Source: Verrucomicrobiales bacterium
GTDB lineage: Bacteria > Verrucomicrobiota > Verrucomicrobiia > Limisphaerales > DUCD01
Assembly: GCA_012959985.1 (NCBI GenBank)
Contig: DUCD01000115.1
Location: forward strand, 1-33,357
Length of the DNA stretch: 33,357 nt
Direction: 5' to 3'
In this document: piece by piece, positions 17,259-26,386 of the stretch
Position numbering within the stretch: position 1 is the first letter of the stretch
Layout: the number at the start of each line of letters is the position of its first letter
Notes under the pieces: generated by a model
Seen by the model: only the letters and a program-made list of their open reading frames with translations
What the model was told of the DNA's origin: nothing
The model's database searches: none
Translations under genes and position numbers: made by a program

Positions 17259-17789
17259 TTACTCACTCTGAACTGTATCCTTGGTCCAATCGCTTCTCTT
17301 CTGAATCGCGTTCAACTCTTTCTTTCTACGTTCGCGGATTATGTTTATATTTCTTGTCTGGACTTTCAACCCTCCGTTCTCTAGATGAAACTGAACCTTT
17401 TGGTGGTTTCGTTCCTTTACTATATTACCGACACCGGGGTAAGAAAATTTATAGAACAGCCACTCCTGACCAGTGGCTGATTCTCGTATGAGATGGTAAG
17501 TTTCAATATCATGTCCGCCTTCAGCAGAATGAGACTGTAAACCAATGGTGACGTGGGTTGGCTCAACCGACCAAAAATCAAGTTTCTTGAATTTATTGAC
17601 TCGCCCGGATTGAATATCCTCTTTCGACAGAGTAAACCCCTTGGCTTCGGCCACTAAGTATAATCGGCACAAATCTTCTGCACGAACTTCCGTCAGGTAT
17701 TCACTGATGCTCAACAGGACGCCTACAAACATAAAAACAACAACAACAATGCTGATGAGAAATTGTCCCGGATTGTATTGAGTTTTCAT
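17259..17789 (-). CDS. Membrane-anchored hypothetical protein
   Basis: 176 residues. One N-terminal transmembrane helix (residues ~9-28) is followed by a mixed alpha/beta soluble part and a strongly basic, charged C-terminus (RERRKKELNAIQKRSDW). I do not recognise the family. The soluble part (LCRLYLVAEAKGFTLSKEDI, then QEWLFYKFSYPGVG) would lie outside the inner membrane if the N-terminus is cytoplasmic. It is isolated between two copies of a degenerate repeat and next to a dispersed inverted repeat, so it may be accessory DNA. Confidence 0.65.
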   Translation of the reverse strand: MKTQYNPGQFLISIVVVVFMFVGVLLSISEYLTEVRAEDLCRLYLVAEAKGFTLSKEDIQSGRVNKFKKLDFWSVEPTHVTIGLQSHSAEGGHDIETYHLIRESATGQEWLFYKFSYPGVGNIVKERNHQKVQFHLENGGLKVQTRNINIIRERRKKELNAIQKRSDWTKDTVQSE

Positions 17790-17975
17790 CTGAATTTCAA
17801 TGGACTACGATAACACCAGTAGAAAAAGCCACACCGAGAGCACCAACGATCCTGTACCGCTTTACAGACTGGGGCGATTCCACTTTTCCAATATAACCCA
17901 ATTGATCTCATTTATAAAGCAGTACCGAATCAACTCCACTCAAGGGGTGCAACTAAAAGTGCAGGAAATGATTTG

Positions 17976-18051
17976 CTGTAGCGTCGGCTGTCCTCAGCCG
18001 AAAATACCGCTGGTTTCACTGGAAATGCGCTGAGGACAGCGCACGCTACAG
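17976..18051. repeat. Dispersed-type inverted repeat, 23-base arms
   Basis: Left arm 17976-17998 and right arm 18029-18051 are reverse complements with two adjacent mismatches (21 of 23 paired), separated by 30 bases. The arm core GCTGAGGACAGCGCACGCTA resembles short intergenic repeats I recall from verrucomicrobial genomes. It may be a REP/MITE-like element or a transcription-end hairpin. Confidence 0.75.
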
Positions 18052-18396
18052 TTCAAGGTGTCAACCTGTCCTATCCCCGCATTTTTTTCGCAATCCACAT
18101 CAAATGTCAGCAGTCATCACAATGGGCGGCAGGTCAAGACTGAACTAATCGGATGGACGAGAAAATACATTGTTGCAATTTTTAGTGACCTTCTAAAAGT
18201 CACAATTCCTTCGATAATAATGAAAGGAAAGCAACTAGGATCCTGATGACAATGGAATTCCGAACAGCCGATTTGAATACTGGTAGAACACCCCACCTCC
18301 CTGTGACCACTGTGGGGGATCTTTCCCATAATCAAGTTTCACGGTATTTCAAATTCAATCCTTCCATGGATTCTGTCGACCGGATAGGATGCTGTT
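18052..18396. other. Leader region of the CehA-like gene
   Basis: 345 bases with no supportable gene; short open frames on both strands lack start context and recognisable sequence. It contains direct-repeat copy B. Any promoter of the downstream hydrolase must lie here, but no clear hexamers were identified. Confidence 0.5.
18273..18364 (+). repeat. Degenerate direct repeat, copy B
   Basis: Partner of copy A at 17076-17166, offset about 1198 bases. It ends 32 bases before the CehA-like start, so the duplicated sequence is part of that gene's leader. Confidence 0.6.
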
Positions 18397-20907
18397 ATGA
18401 GATTCGCTCAAGCTCGGCAATTCAATTTCAAGCCTTACAGTATACAGTTCCTGTTTGCCTTCTACGTGTTAACGAATCCCATTTCCCCACCTCGTTCACT
18501 TGCCGATAAAATACCCGTAGACGGACAACCACTGGGAGCCAATATCAGACGTGTTATTCGAACGATGGAGTTCATTGGATTCCCCTATTCTCCAGAAAAA
18601 GGAAGATCATTGGAACAAGCCATCCAATCACGGGATTCCGACACCTTGCAGGCTCTGATGGATGATGAAGTTCTTTTTGTCATCACCATTAATCCTGAAT
18701 CACGGGTAAAAGTCAGACGTGGAAATTCTGCCGCTGTTTTACAACAGAACGGATACACTCCGGTGCTGATTAAGATTGTCAATCAGGCTGAAGTGACATC
18801 CAGATTGAACATGACCAGCCCTCAATCCGGACCGGTGTATGCCGGGCCCAGTGAATTCATCCTCAGGAGACAAGCTCAGACCGAATTGATACAGAACGAA
18901 AACCTAAAACAGATTACGGATCGTTTTTTGGACCTGGACATATACCGAGAAACTCCAATGACCCCCAATTTAAGCGGCCTGGAAGTCGAATATCTCATCG
19001 GCTTGATCTATTCAAGTGAATCTGGAAAAAGAGAGGCGACCCTTCAATTCGATGTAGGTCAAGGAACGCAGGATCTCGGATTCCGAAGTGAAGTCCCTAT
19101 TTTATTTAAAGTCCACCCAGCGATTCCGGTCCAGTTCAGAATTCTGGATTACGATGAATCTCCAACGACCGCGAGATTGCTGATTAAGGATGCTTCCGGT
19201 CGGGTCTATCCACCTCAACCGAAAAGGCTGGCTCCCGACTTCTTTTTCCAGCAACAGATTTACCGGAAAGATGGAGGCATCGTTTATCTGCCATCCGGAA
19301 AATTCATGGTTACTTATAATCGTGGCCCCGAATACCTGAACCTCCGTCAAACTATTGAGGTGACTGATGAATCACACACTCTCATTACCCTCAAGCTCAA
19401 ACGCTGGATCAACCCTGAAGTGTACGGATATTTCTCAGGAGATCATCATATTCACGCAGCTGGATGCAGCCACTACAATCTTCCAACTCAAGGCGTTTCT
19501 CCCGAAGATATGTTTCTGCAAGTTAAGGGAGAAGGACTGAATGTTGGATGCGTCCTTACCTGGGGACCGTGTTTTGATTTTCAACGGCAATTTTTTGCTC
19601 CGCAGATTCATGGCCTCAGTCAGGCGAAAACCCTATTGAAATATGATCTTGAAATAAGCGGATTCGGATCCCAATCCCTTGGCCATGTCTGCTTATTGAA
19701 TCTTAGGAACCAGACCTATCCCGGATCGAAAGGTAGTAAGCACCAAGGATGGCCCTCATGGACTGTCCCCGTCATGCAATGGACCAAGGATCAAGGTGGC
19801 TTCACAGGGTACGCTCATTCTGCCAGTGGAATGAAGGTTGAACCTGAAACCGAATCGACTCGTTTAATCAATCTTTGGGATGCGGACACCAACAAAGTCT
19901 TGTCGAAGAAAGAAACGAAATCCCGCTTGCTGCCGGAGCCATTTGAATCCATAGATCAAAACAAAGATGGAACATTGAGCAGACGGGAGTTGGAAGAAAG
20001 TCTGGACCGCATTGCTGATGAATTACCCAACTATGCCATCCCGGGCATGAACGGTGTTGGTGCCATGGAAATATTTGTCAGCGCACCGTTGGGGGCGTGT
20101 GATTTCATCAGCGCGATGGATACAGCCAGAATTCAGGAATGGAACACCTTCTACCACCTCCTGAACTGTGGTCTACCGATAAAGATAAGTGGTGAAACCG
20201 ATTTCCCCTGCATGAGCAGCACTCGTGTAGGTCAGGGGCGGGTCTATGTCAAACTGGGACCGCAGAAAACCCTCTCCTATTCAGACTGGTGTCAAGGCCT
20301 TGCTGAAGGCAGATCCTATGTTTCCGATGGTTATGCTCATGCTCTCAACTTCAAGGTGAATGGCCAAGCTCCGGGAAATACGCCCCTTAATCTTAACCAA
20401 TCGGGTAAGGTTCACATCGCAGCTGAAATTGCATTTGCTCCGGAAATTCCCATTGCTGTTGCCTATGGCACTCTGCCTGATCAGGAAATTCGAAGATTGA
20501 CCGGAGACACAGTAGATCTTCACGCTGAAAAACGATTCGATTTTGAATCGGAACAAATCAAAACGGTCGAATTGATCGTTAATGGATTCCCCGTTCGCGC
20601 CGCTTCCATCACAGCTGATGGATTGTTACATAAAATTGAATTCAACGTTGAAATCAAACAGAGCAGTTGGATCGCATTACGGCATTTCCCTCAATTCCAT
20701 ACCAATCCGGTAACGGTCACCATCGACGAAATGCCGATCCGGGTTTCGCGCAAAAGCGCCCAATGGTGCATCGAATCCATTAACAAACTCTGGAAGAATC
20801 GACACCATTCCATTGCAGACGATGAACGGAAACAAGCGGCAACGGCCTATCAGAAGGCACGTGAATATTATCAGTCGGTCATTGAAGAATCCGCACCTGG
20901 AACCTGA
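18397..20907 (+). CDS. CehA/McbA-type secreted metallohydrolase (PHP-like) with EF-hand insert
   Basis: 836 residues. An N-terminal signal-like segment (residues ~14-27) and a beta-rich region precede the metallohydrolase domain, which starts at YFSGDHHIHAAGCSHY with metal-binding His350, His351 and His353. Later metal-site segments include GYAHSASG and SGETDFPCMSS. Inside the domain, residues 520-531 (DQNKDGTLSRRE) form a canonical EF-hand calcium loop in a longer insert (~485-550). The C-terminal part looks like a beta domain plus a helical tail. CehA/McbA-named proteins include carbaryl hydrolase-like enzymes, but most PVC members have unknown substrates. It stands alone; the downstream region carries an inverted repeat. 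Probably exported and calcium-stabilised. Confidence 0.85.
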   Translation: MRFAQARQFNFKPYSIQFLFAFYVLTNPISPPRSLADKIPVDGQPLGANIRRVIRTMEFIGFPYSPEKGRSLEQAIQSRDSDTLQALMDDEVLFVITINPESRVKVRRGNSAAVLQQNGYTPVLIKIVNQAEVTSRLNMTSPQSGPVYAGPSEFILRRQAQTELIQNENLKQITDRFLDLDIYRETPMTPNLSGLEVEYLIGLIYSSESGKREATLQFDVGQGTQDLGFRSEVPILFKVHPAIPVQFRILDYDESPTTARLLIKDASGRVYPPQPKRLAPDFFFQQQIYRKDGGIVYLPSGKFMVTYNRGPEYLNLRQTIEVTDESHTLITLKLKRWINPEVYGYFSGDHHIHAAGCSHYNLPTQGVSPEDMFLQVKGEGLNVGCVLTWGPCFDFQRQFFAPQIHGLSQAKTLLKYDLEISGFGSQSLGHVCLLNLRNQTYPGSKGSKHQGWPSWTVPVMQWTKDQGGFTGYAHSASGMKVEPETESTRLINLWDADTNKVLSKKETKSRLLPEPFESIDQNKDGTLSRRELEESLDRIADELPNYAIPGMNGVGAMEIFVSAPLGACDFISAMDTARIQEWNTFYHLLNCGLPIKISGETDFPCMSSTRVGQGRVYVKLGPQKTLSYSDWCQGLAEGRSYVSDGYAHALNFKVNGQAPGNTPLNLNQSGKVHIAAEIAFAPEIPIAVAYGTLPDQEIRRLTGDTVDLHAEKRFDFESEQIKTVELIVNGFPVRAASITADGLLHKIEFNVEIKQSSWIALRHFPQFHTNPVTVTIDEMPIRVSRKSAQWCIESINKLWKNRHHSIADDERKQAATAYQKAREYYQSVIEESAPGT

Positions 20908-20945
20908 ACAGCACTGGGAACACTGTTAATGTCAGTTCGACTTGT

Positions 20946-21000
20946 TGGAGTTTACGCTTTGCGTGCTATCGCGGCTGGACACGCTAAAGCGTGAACTCCA
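20946..21000. repeat. Imperfect inverted repeat between convergent genes
   Basis: Left arm 20946-20965 and right arm 20980-21000 pair as TGGAGTT-x-ACGCTTT-GCGTG against its complement, with one mismatch and one bulged base around a 14-base loop. It lies between the convergent CehA-like and adenylosuccinate lyase genes, so it may end transcription from either side. Its style matches the 17976-18051 repeat, though the sequence differs. Confidence 0.7.
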
Positions 21001-21078
21001 GCGGGCACTCTGCCAAGACACAAGGGATCAAAAGACTTTAGGAACCGATGCCTTAGATTAATTCCAAAACAAACATTC

Positions 21079-22395
21079 CTATTTGATCCCGACTTTGCGG
21101 AAACGCTGCTTCACATTTTTCAGATGAAAGTCCAGATTACAGATTCGGTCGAGATCGCCCTTGGTCAAATGTTTCCTGACGTCTGGATCCTCCAACAATT
21201 GAGTCTTGAAATCCGCTTCGCCTTTTCCGGCATGTTTTGCCTTCCATGTCAGCATGGCGCTGCGTTGCACCAATTCATAGGCATTTTCCCGAGACAATCC
21301 TTTCCGGATCAACTCAAGAAGCACGGATTGGGAATTCCACATACCAAGGGAAATCCCCAGATTTCGTTTCATGTTTTCTGGATAAACGATCAAGCCCTTG
21401 ATTAGGCCTTCCAGCTTATGAAGCATGTAATCCAGCAATGCACAGGAATCCGGAAAGATGACCCTCTCCACCGAACTGTGACTGATATCACGTTCGTGCC
21501 AAAGGGCAACGTTTTCCATCGCCGCCAAAGCGTTCCCCCGAATGACTCGAGCCTGTCCGGTCAACCGCTCCCATGTGATCGGGTTGCGTTTGTGCGGCAT
21601 GGCACTGGAACCCTTCTGCCCTTTGGCAAAAAACTCTTCCGCCTCGAGAACTTCCGTTCGTTGCAGATGCCTGAATTCAGTGGACCATCGTTCGATGCTC
21701 GCCGCTACCAGAGCCAATGTAGTCATAAACTCAGCATGGATATCCCGCTGAATAACCTGGGTCGTCAATGGAGCCGCCGTAAGGCCCAGTTTACGACAGA
21801 CAAAGGATTCGACCTTTGGAGAAAGATGGGCATTGGTCCCCACCGCACCTGAAATTTTCCCGAGGGAAGCCGTGCGCTTGACGGATTCCATTCGTTTCAA
21901 GGCCCGCCCAAATTCGTCATACATCAAAGCCAGCTTCAGACCGAAGGTTGTCGGTTCTCCATGAATACCATGACTTCGTCCGATCATCGGTGTCATTTGA
22001 TATTTCTTCGCCTTGACGGCAATGACCTTTCTGACCTTCTTGAGATCATCAATCAGAATATCTGCAGATTCCTTAATCTGGACTCCAAAGGCCGTATCCC
22101 CTATATCGCTGCTGGTCAGCCCGAAATGGAGCCAGCGGGAGGCCTTGTGATTGATATTTTCAGCAACATTAGTCGTAAACGCAATGACATCATGGTTCAG
22201 GGTTTTCTCAAGTTCCCGGCATCTCTCCAACTTAAAAGAGGCCCGTTTCTTCATGATACGAAAATCCTTTTCCGGAACGATTCCTTCTTTGCTCAGAGCC
22301 TCAGCTGCCAGGAGTTCAATCTCCAACCAGATTTCAAGCTTTCTTTGATCCGTCCAAATGGATCGCATCTTCTCACGTGAATAACGATTTATCAT
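21079..22395 (-). CDS. purB: Adenylosuccinate lyase
   Basis: 438 residues of the fumarase/aspartase superfamily. The family signature GSSAMPHKRNP is at 262-272 (catalytic Ser263). GRSHGIHGEPTTFG carries the general-acid His142, and LTSSDIGDTA lies at ~93-102. It catalyses two purine steps in the cytoplasm: SAICAR to AICAR and adenylosuccinate to AMP. Length and motifs match short bacterial PurB. It lies 40 bases after the FAD/Fe-S oxidase on the same strand and is probably the last gene of that unit. The basic C-terminus (NVKQRFRKVGIK) is a minor peculiarity. Confidence 0.97.
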   Translation of the reverse strand: MINRYSREKMRSIWTDQRKLEIWLEIELLAAEALSKEGIVPEKDFRIMKKRASFKLERCRELEKTLNHDVIAFTTNVAENINHKASRWLHFGLTSSDIGDTAFGVQIKESADILIDDLKKVRKVIAVKAKKYQMTPMIGRSHGIHGEPTTFGLKLALMYDEFGRALKRMESVKRTASLGKISGAVGTNAHLSPKVESFVCRKLGLTAAPLTTQVIQRDIHAEFMTTLALVAASIERWSTEFRHLQRTEVLEAEEFFAKGQKGSSAMPHKRNPITWERLTGQARVIRGNALAAMENVALWHERDISHSSVERVIFPDSCALLDYMLHKLEGLIKGLIVYPENMKRNLGISLGMWNSQSVLLELIRKGLSRENAYELVQRSAMLTWKAKHAGKGEADFKTQLLEDPDVRKHLTKGDLDRICNLDFHLKNVKQRFRKVGIK

Positions 22396-22435
22396 GGGGG
22401 CACATTGAAGAAGTGTCTTTCAATTTAAAAGTCAA

Positions 22436-25309
22436 TTATTGAGGAACCACCAGTGAGCGACAAAGAATCTCTGCGGTATGGACCGGTCTGCGCTCAGTCA
22501 AGTGCTCGATTTGATGGCGGCAGCTGGCGCCGCAGGCAACGATGGAGCTGCGATCAGGTTCCCGGTCCAATGCTTCAATCAGGGGGGTCGCCACTTGGAC
22601 CGAAAGCTCATAATTCTTATCCCAGTAACCGAAGGCACCGGCCATGCCACAGCAACCGGTGTTCAACTCTTTTACTTCACCTTGAGGGAGATGCCCCTTG
22701 GACCAGAAACCCTCCCCAGATTCAAGCAGGACTTGCGAATGGCAATGTTGGTGAACAAGGACAGGTTCTGAGAGAGGATTGAAAAGAAGAGAATCGGGTT
22801 CATTTGCCAGTAACTCCCCGATAAAGGATTCGAAAAGAATGCAGTGCTTCGAAATCTCCTCTGAATCGGGGATTCCCAGTTCAAGATAGTCATCTATGAA
22901 CATGGACCAACAGGATGGTTCGAGAAAAAGGATCGGAATATCCTGATCAGAAGCATTTTCTTCCTGAAGAGATTTCAGCAGATTTTTCAACAATCCGACA
23001 TTGTATCGTCCGTCTTGATCAACGCTATCCAGATAGCCCTGACTGAATGCCGGACGTCCGCAACACCGTCTTTGCACCGGGAGATGGACTTCGAATCCTG
23101 CCGCCTCAAGGACCGTGACCGCCGCCTGCCCAATAGTTACATCGTGATAGCGCACAAAGGTATCATCCCACAGAATGATTGGACCGCGGCTTTTTGGAGC
23201 ACCCTTTGATCTGGCGTTAAACCAATGGTCAAACCGTTCAGGAGCAAAACTCGGAAAAGAGCGCTGAGGGGTTATTTTCATCAAGGCCGAAACGGTTTTT
23301 TTGATAATTTTCTGATGGAGTAATCTGTTGCTGAGTCGCGGCATCAAGGAGGCAATTCGGCAGGCTTTATCATAAGAAGCCACGGCCCATTCCCTGTAAT
23401 GTGGGCCGTGGTTTTTATGATATTCATACAGAAGTTCGGCCTTCAGCGAAGCCAGATCCACGCTGGACGGACATTCCCGGGCACAAGCTTTGCAGGAAAG
23501 GCAATGTCCTAAAATGTCAAGTAGCTGGGTATTTAATAATGTACCCTGAGCGGAGGAGTGGCGGGAAAGAGCAGAAGAAATAATGTTCGCTCTACCTCGT
23601 GTGGACATCCCCTCCTCTCCGGTCGCAGAAAAAGTGGGACACATGGTCGGCGCATCCTTTCGGCAATGTCCACAGCCATTACACTGTTCCAGATTTCCCT
23701 GGAACGAATGATCTCTTTTTCTAAACAGTAATTTTCCAGAGGGTAAACCAACGACTTCCCTACCCTCTGGATCGTGACGGAGATTACGGTCAATCGAATA
23801 ATTTTCACCCTCCAGGATTTTGCCTGGATTCATGAGATTATTTGGGTCAAAGACGGACCTAATATCACGATGCAAGTTAAGGATTTCTTCTCCCAAATGC
23901 CGTTTCATGTAAGCGCTGCGCGCGATACCGATTCCATGCTCACCGGCAAGGGAACCCTTGAATTCCAAGGTCAGTTGAGAAACTTCGTCCGCAAGTGCTT
24001 TCAAATGAACAACATCTTCCCTGCGGTGAAGATTCAGAACGGGTCGAACGTGAAGCAGACCCGATGCAGCGTGTCCGTAAAAACTGGCTTTCAGGCCGCG
24101 CGCATGAAGCAGGCCTTTCAATGCCCGAGCATAGGCAGGAAGTTGTTCCGGTCGCACGACGACATCTTCGATTCCAGTGGTTGGTTTGGCTGGCCCGGGA
24201 CAACTCGTCAATAATGACAACCCGGCTTTGCGCAAGAACCATATGGCATTCATGTCATCGGGTTTACGAAGAAGCACGCTCCGCACCCCCGGATACAGCT
24301 GCTGGACACCATTTAAACCCGGCTCAACCTGATGGTCATAAAACTCAACCATCAACAGTGACTCACAGGGACGTTCGTCGAGACTCATCAGGCGTCGAGC
24401 CTGTTGAAAACCCGGCAGACCTCGCGTCTGATCGAGCAGGATTCGATCAATATGTTCGATGGCAACCGGATCAAGATGCTTCAATTTTACTGCGGCTTCC
24501 ATGGCGGGTTCAAGATCATCAAAAAACACCAAGGCAAGAGCCTTTTTTTCAGGTAATGGGCTAAGCGCCAATTCCGCTGAAAGAACCGATGCAAGAATCC
24601 CTTCACTACCCGCCAACAGGTGACATAGATTTCCAGGATCGTTTAAGAAGGGTTCCAGGGAGAATCCAGGCCACCGCTTCACCAGAGCTGCTCGGGGTCG
24701 CTGCCTGATTGCCGAGTCTGAGCGAAAAGCTAGACGTTGAAGCTGTTCGACTTTTTCATCAGGAAAATCGGATTGCTTACCGATACGGTGAATACGACCA
24801 TCAGAAGTCAGAATATCAAGGGATAAAACATGATCTCCGGTGCATCCATAAAACGGGGCACGGGCACCGGAAGAGTTATTAGCGATCATCCCACCAAGGG
24901 TGTCCCGTGAGCTTGTAGCCACATCCGGGCCGAAACATAGCTTAGTGGGCTGGAGAAACTGATTCAATTGGTCGAGGACGACACCTGCATCCACCCTGAC
25001 CGAACCACACTCACGATGGAATTCGGTGATGTTCCGGTTATGTTTCGAATAATCGATCACCAGCCCCTTACCAAGTGCCCCGCCGGCCAGTCCAGTTCCA
25101 GCACCTCGGGGAACAACCGGAATCCCAGCGGCGGCAGCGCCTTCAACGGCGGATGCGGCTTCATTCTGACCATTGGGAAAAGCCACCGCTGCGGGTCGAA
25201 TGCGGTAAATCGAGGCATCGAAAGAATAGAGTTCCCTGGACGTTTCATCCCAACGGATATCGCATTCGGTCGATGATAATTGCTTACGTTGTGATTCTGA
25301 AAGCTCCAC
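22436..25309 (-). CDS. FAD-linked oxidase fused to Fe-S/CCG reductase module (YdiJ/GlcD-GlcF-like)
   Basis: 957 residues. A PCMH-type FAD-binding domain (~38-215; PRGAGTGLAGG at 67-77) is followed by the FAD-oxidase C-terminal domain (~230-495, GEHGIG at 456-461). Next come two 4Fe-4S sites (Cys543/546/549/557 and Cys603/606/609/613), then two CCG domains (RRCCGRPAFSQG and NTGCCGMAGAFGYWD). This is the architecture of YdiJ-like D-2-hydroxyacid dehydrogenases (D-lactate, D-2-hydroxyglutarate or glycolate), which pass electrons to the membrane quinone pool. The exact substrate is unknown. It starts 15 bases after the LRR gene and is followed by purB, all on the minus strand. Confidence 0.94.
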   Translation of the reverse strand: MELSESQRKQLSSTECDIRWDETSRELYSFDASIYRIRPAAVAFPNGQNEAASAVEGAAAAGIPVVPRGAGTGLAGGALGKGLVIDYSKHNRNITEFHRECGSVRVDAGVVLDQLNQFLQPTKLCFGPDVATSSRDTLGGMIANNSSGARAPFYGCTGDHVLSLDILTSDGRIHRIGKQSDFPDEKVEQLQRLAFRSDSAIRQRPRAALVKRWPGFSLEPFLNDPGNLCHLLAGSEGILASVLSAELALSPLPEKKALALVFFDDLEPAMEAAVKLKHLDPVAIEHIDRILLDQTRGLPGFQQARRLMSLDERPCESLLMVEFYDHQVEPGLNGVQQLYPGVRSVLLRKPDDMNAIWFLRKAGLSLLTSCPGPAKPTTGIEDVVVRPEQLPAYARALKGLLHARGLKASFYGHAASGLLHVRPVLNLHRREDVVHLKALADEVSQLTLEFKGSLAGEHGIGIARSAYMKRHLGEEILNLHRDIRSVFDPNNLMNPGKILEGENYSIDRNLRHDPEGREVVGLPSGKLLFRKRDHSFQGNLEQCNGCGHCRKDAPTMCPTFSATGEEGMSTRGRANIISSALSRHSSAQGTLLNTQLLDILGHCLSCKACARECPSSVDLASLKAELLYEYHKNHGPHYREWAVASYDKACRIASLMPRLSNRLLHQKIIKKTVSALMKITPQRSFPSFAPERFDHWFNARSKGAPKSRGPIILWDDTFVRYHDVTIGQAAVTVLEAAGFEVHLPVQRRCCGRPAFSQGYLDSVDQDGRYNVGLLKNLLKSLQEENASDQDIPILFLEPSCWSMFIDDYLELGIPDSEEISKHCILFESFIGELLANEPDSLLFNPLSEPVLVHQHCHSQVLLESGEGFWSKGHLPQGEVKELNTGCCGMAGAFGYWDKNYELSVQVATPLIEALDREPDRSSIVACGASCRHQIEHLTERRPVHTAEILCRSLVVPQ

Positions 25310-25324
25310 CGTGATTCCGTTTGT

Positions 25325-26155
25325 TCAATAGGCAATCCGACAACCCGGCAACTTGCGTCGAAGTTTCTTGACCCCTTCAATCGTCAAGTGGGTCCTTTGA
25401 ATGTTGAGTTCGCTTAGAGACTTAAATCCAGCAAGGACATCTACGATTTCATCTGTGATCCGAGTGTTTTGCAACCAGAGTTTCTTTAATCGGACGACAC
25501 CCTTAATTTCTCGGATTCCACGATTCGTCAGATTCGTAAATCCAAGATGAAGACCTTCCAAACGACGCAGACCTTTGAGATGTAACATCCCTTTATCCGT
25601 AATTCCGTTTCCTCGGAGTCCGAGAAACTTCAATTGCTCCATTGCTGAAAGATGTCGGAGTCCTTTATCCGTAATAAATGTTTCCCCCAAAGGCAGATGC
25701 TTTAGCGATTTCATGGCTTTCAGGCATTCCAGCGCTTTATCATCAATTTTGGTTTGATATAGGTTCAACCATTCCAATTGGGATAAATTTTTCAGCTGGC
25801 AGATTCCCCTACTGGTAATCTGAGTTTTCTCAAGGGACAGATCGGTAATTCCGATTAATTTTCCAATACTCTTCAGATCCTCATCAGCAACTTCGGTATT
25901 GTGGTTGAAGTTTATTTCTATAACCCGCCCGTCCTTCTCGAATACGTGAGCCCCCTTGCTCTTCATATTCTTAAGAATACGCCCCTCCAATGCTTCATCA
26001 ATCCTCCCATCGGACTCCTCACCGAGGAAACTCAATTCTGCCCGACACCAAGTTTGGGCTCCCCCCCCAATCCAAACATACAAAATCATTGGAATGACAA
26101 CCCTCGGCAGGAATCTCCAAAGAGAAAAGGATGGTTTTCCGAAATTGAACATCAC
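25325..26155 (-). CDS. Secreted leucine-rich-repeat protein
   Basis: 276 residues. A signal peptide/anchor spans residues ~14-38. From about residue 75 to the end run roughly eight tandem ~24-residue LRRs of the bacterial/cysteine-containing-like type (L-x-x-L-x-x-L-x-L-x-x-T-x-I-T-D-x-G), for example LEWLNLYQTKIDDKALECLK and LKFLGLRGNGITDKGMLHLK. Such proteins are abundant in Planctomycetes and Verrucomicrobia and probably mediate protein binding at the surface; no partner is known. It is the first gene of the minus-strand run that leads into the FAD oxidase. Confidence 0.9.
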   Translation of the reverse strand: MMFNFGKPSFSLWRFLPRVVIPMILYVWIGGGAQTWCRAELSFLGEESDGRIDEALEGRILKNMKSKGAHVFEKDGRVIEINFNHNTEVADEDLKSIGKLIGITDLSLEKTQITSRGICQLKNLSQLEWLNLYQTKIDDKALECLKAMKSLKHLPLGETFITDKGLRHLSAMEQLKFLGLRGNGITDKGMLHLKGLRRLEGLHLGFTNLTNRGIREIKGVVRLKKLWLQNTRITDEIVDVLAGFKSLSELNIQRTHLTIEGVKKLRRKLPGCRIAY

Positions 26156-26386
26156 GGGCCAAGTTTAAGGAAAGACCTTACCATGTAAAGCCCCAGATTC
26201 GACCTGTAGGGCGCCCTTTCAATCAGGCCCAACCTGAGCTTCATTCCCGTCGCACCTAAGGACCCACCGAATGCCAGGAACACCGCTAAAGCAAACGATT
26301 CGAAGCACTCGTATTCACACCCAATGAAAGCCAAAGTATAACTGGAGCCTTGAATTGAACGCTCCACTTCGTCAGTCTCTTACGAA

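Noticed and set aside
17800-18033. 77-codon plus-strand open frame divergent from the membrane-anchored hypothetical gene
   Set aside because: No ribosome site, runs straight through the left arm of the dispersed inverted repeat, and the translation shows no recognisable motif.
23995-24564. 189-codon plus-strand frame opposite the FAD oxidase
   Set aside because: Shadow of a clear 957-residue oxidase; translation is rich in Arg/His without domains.
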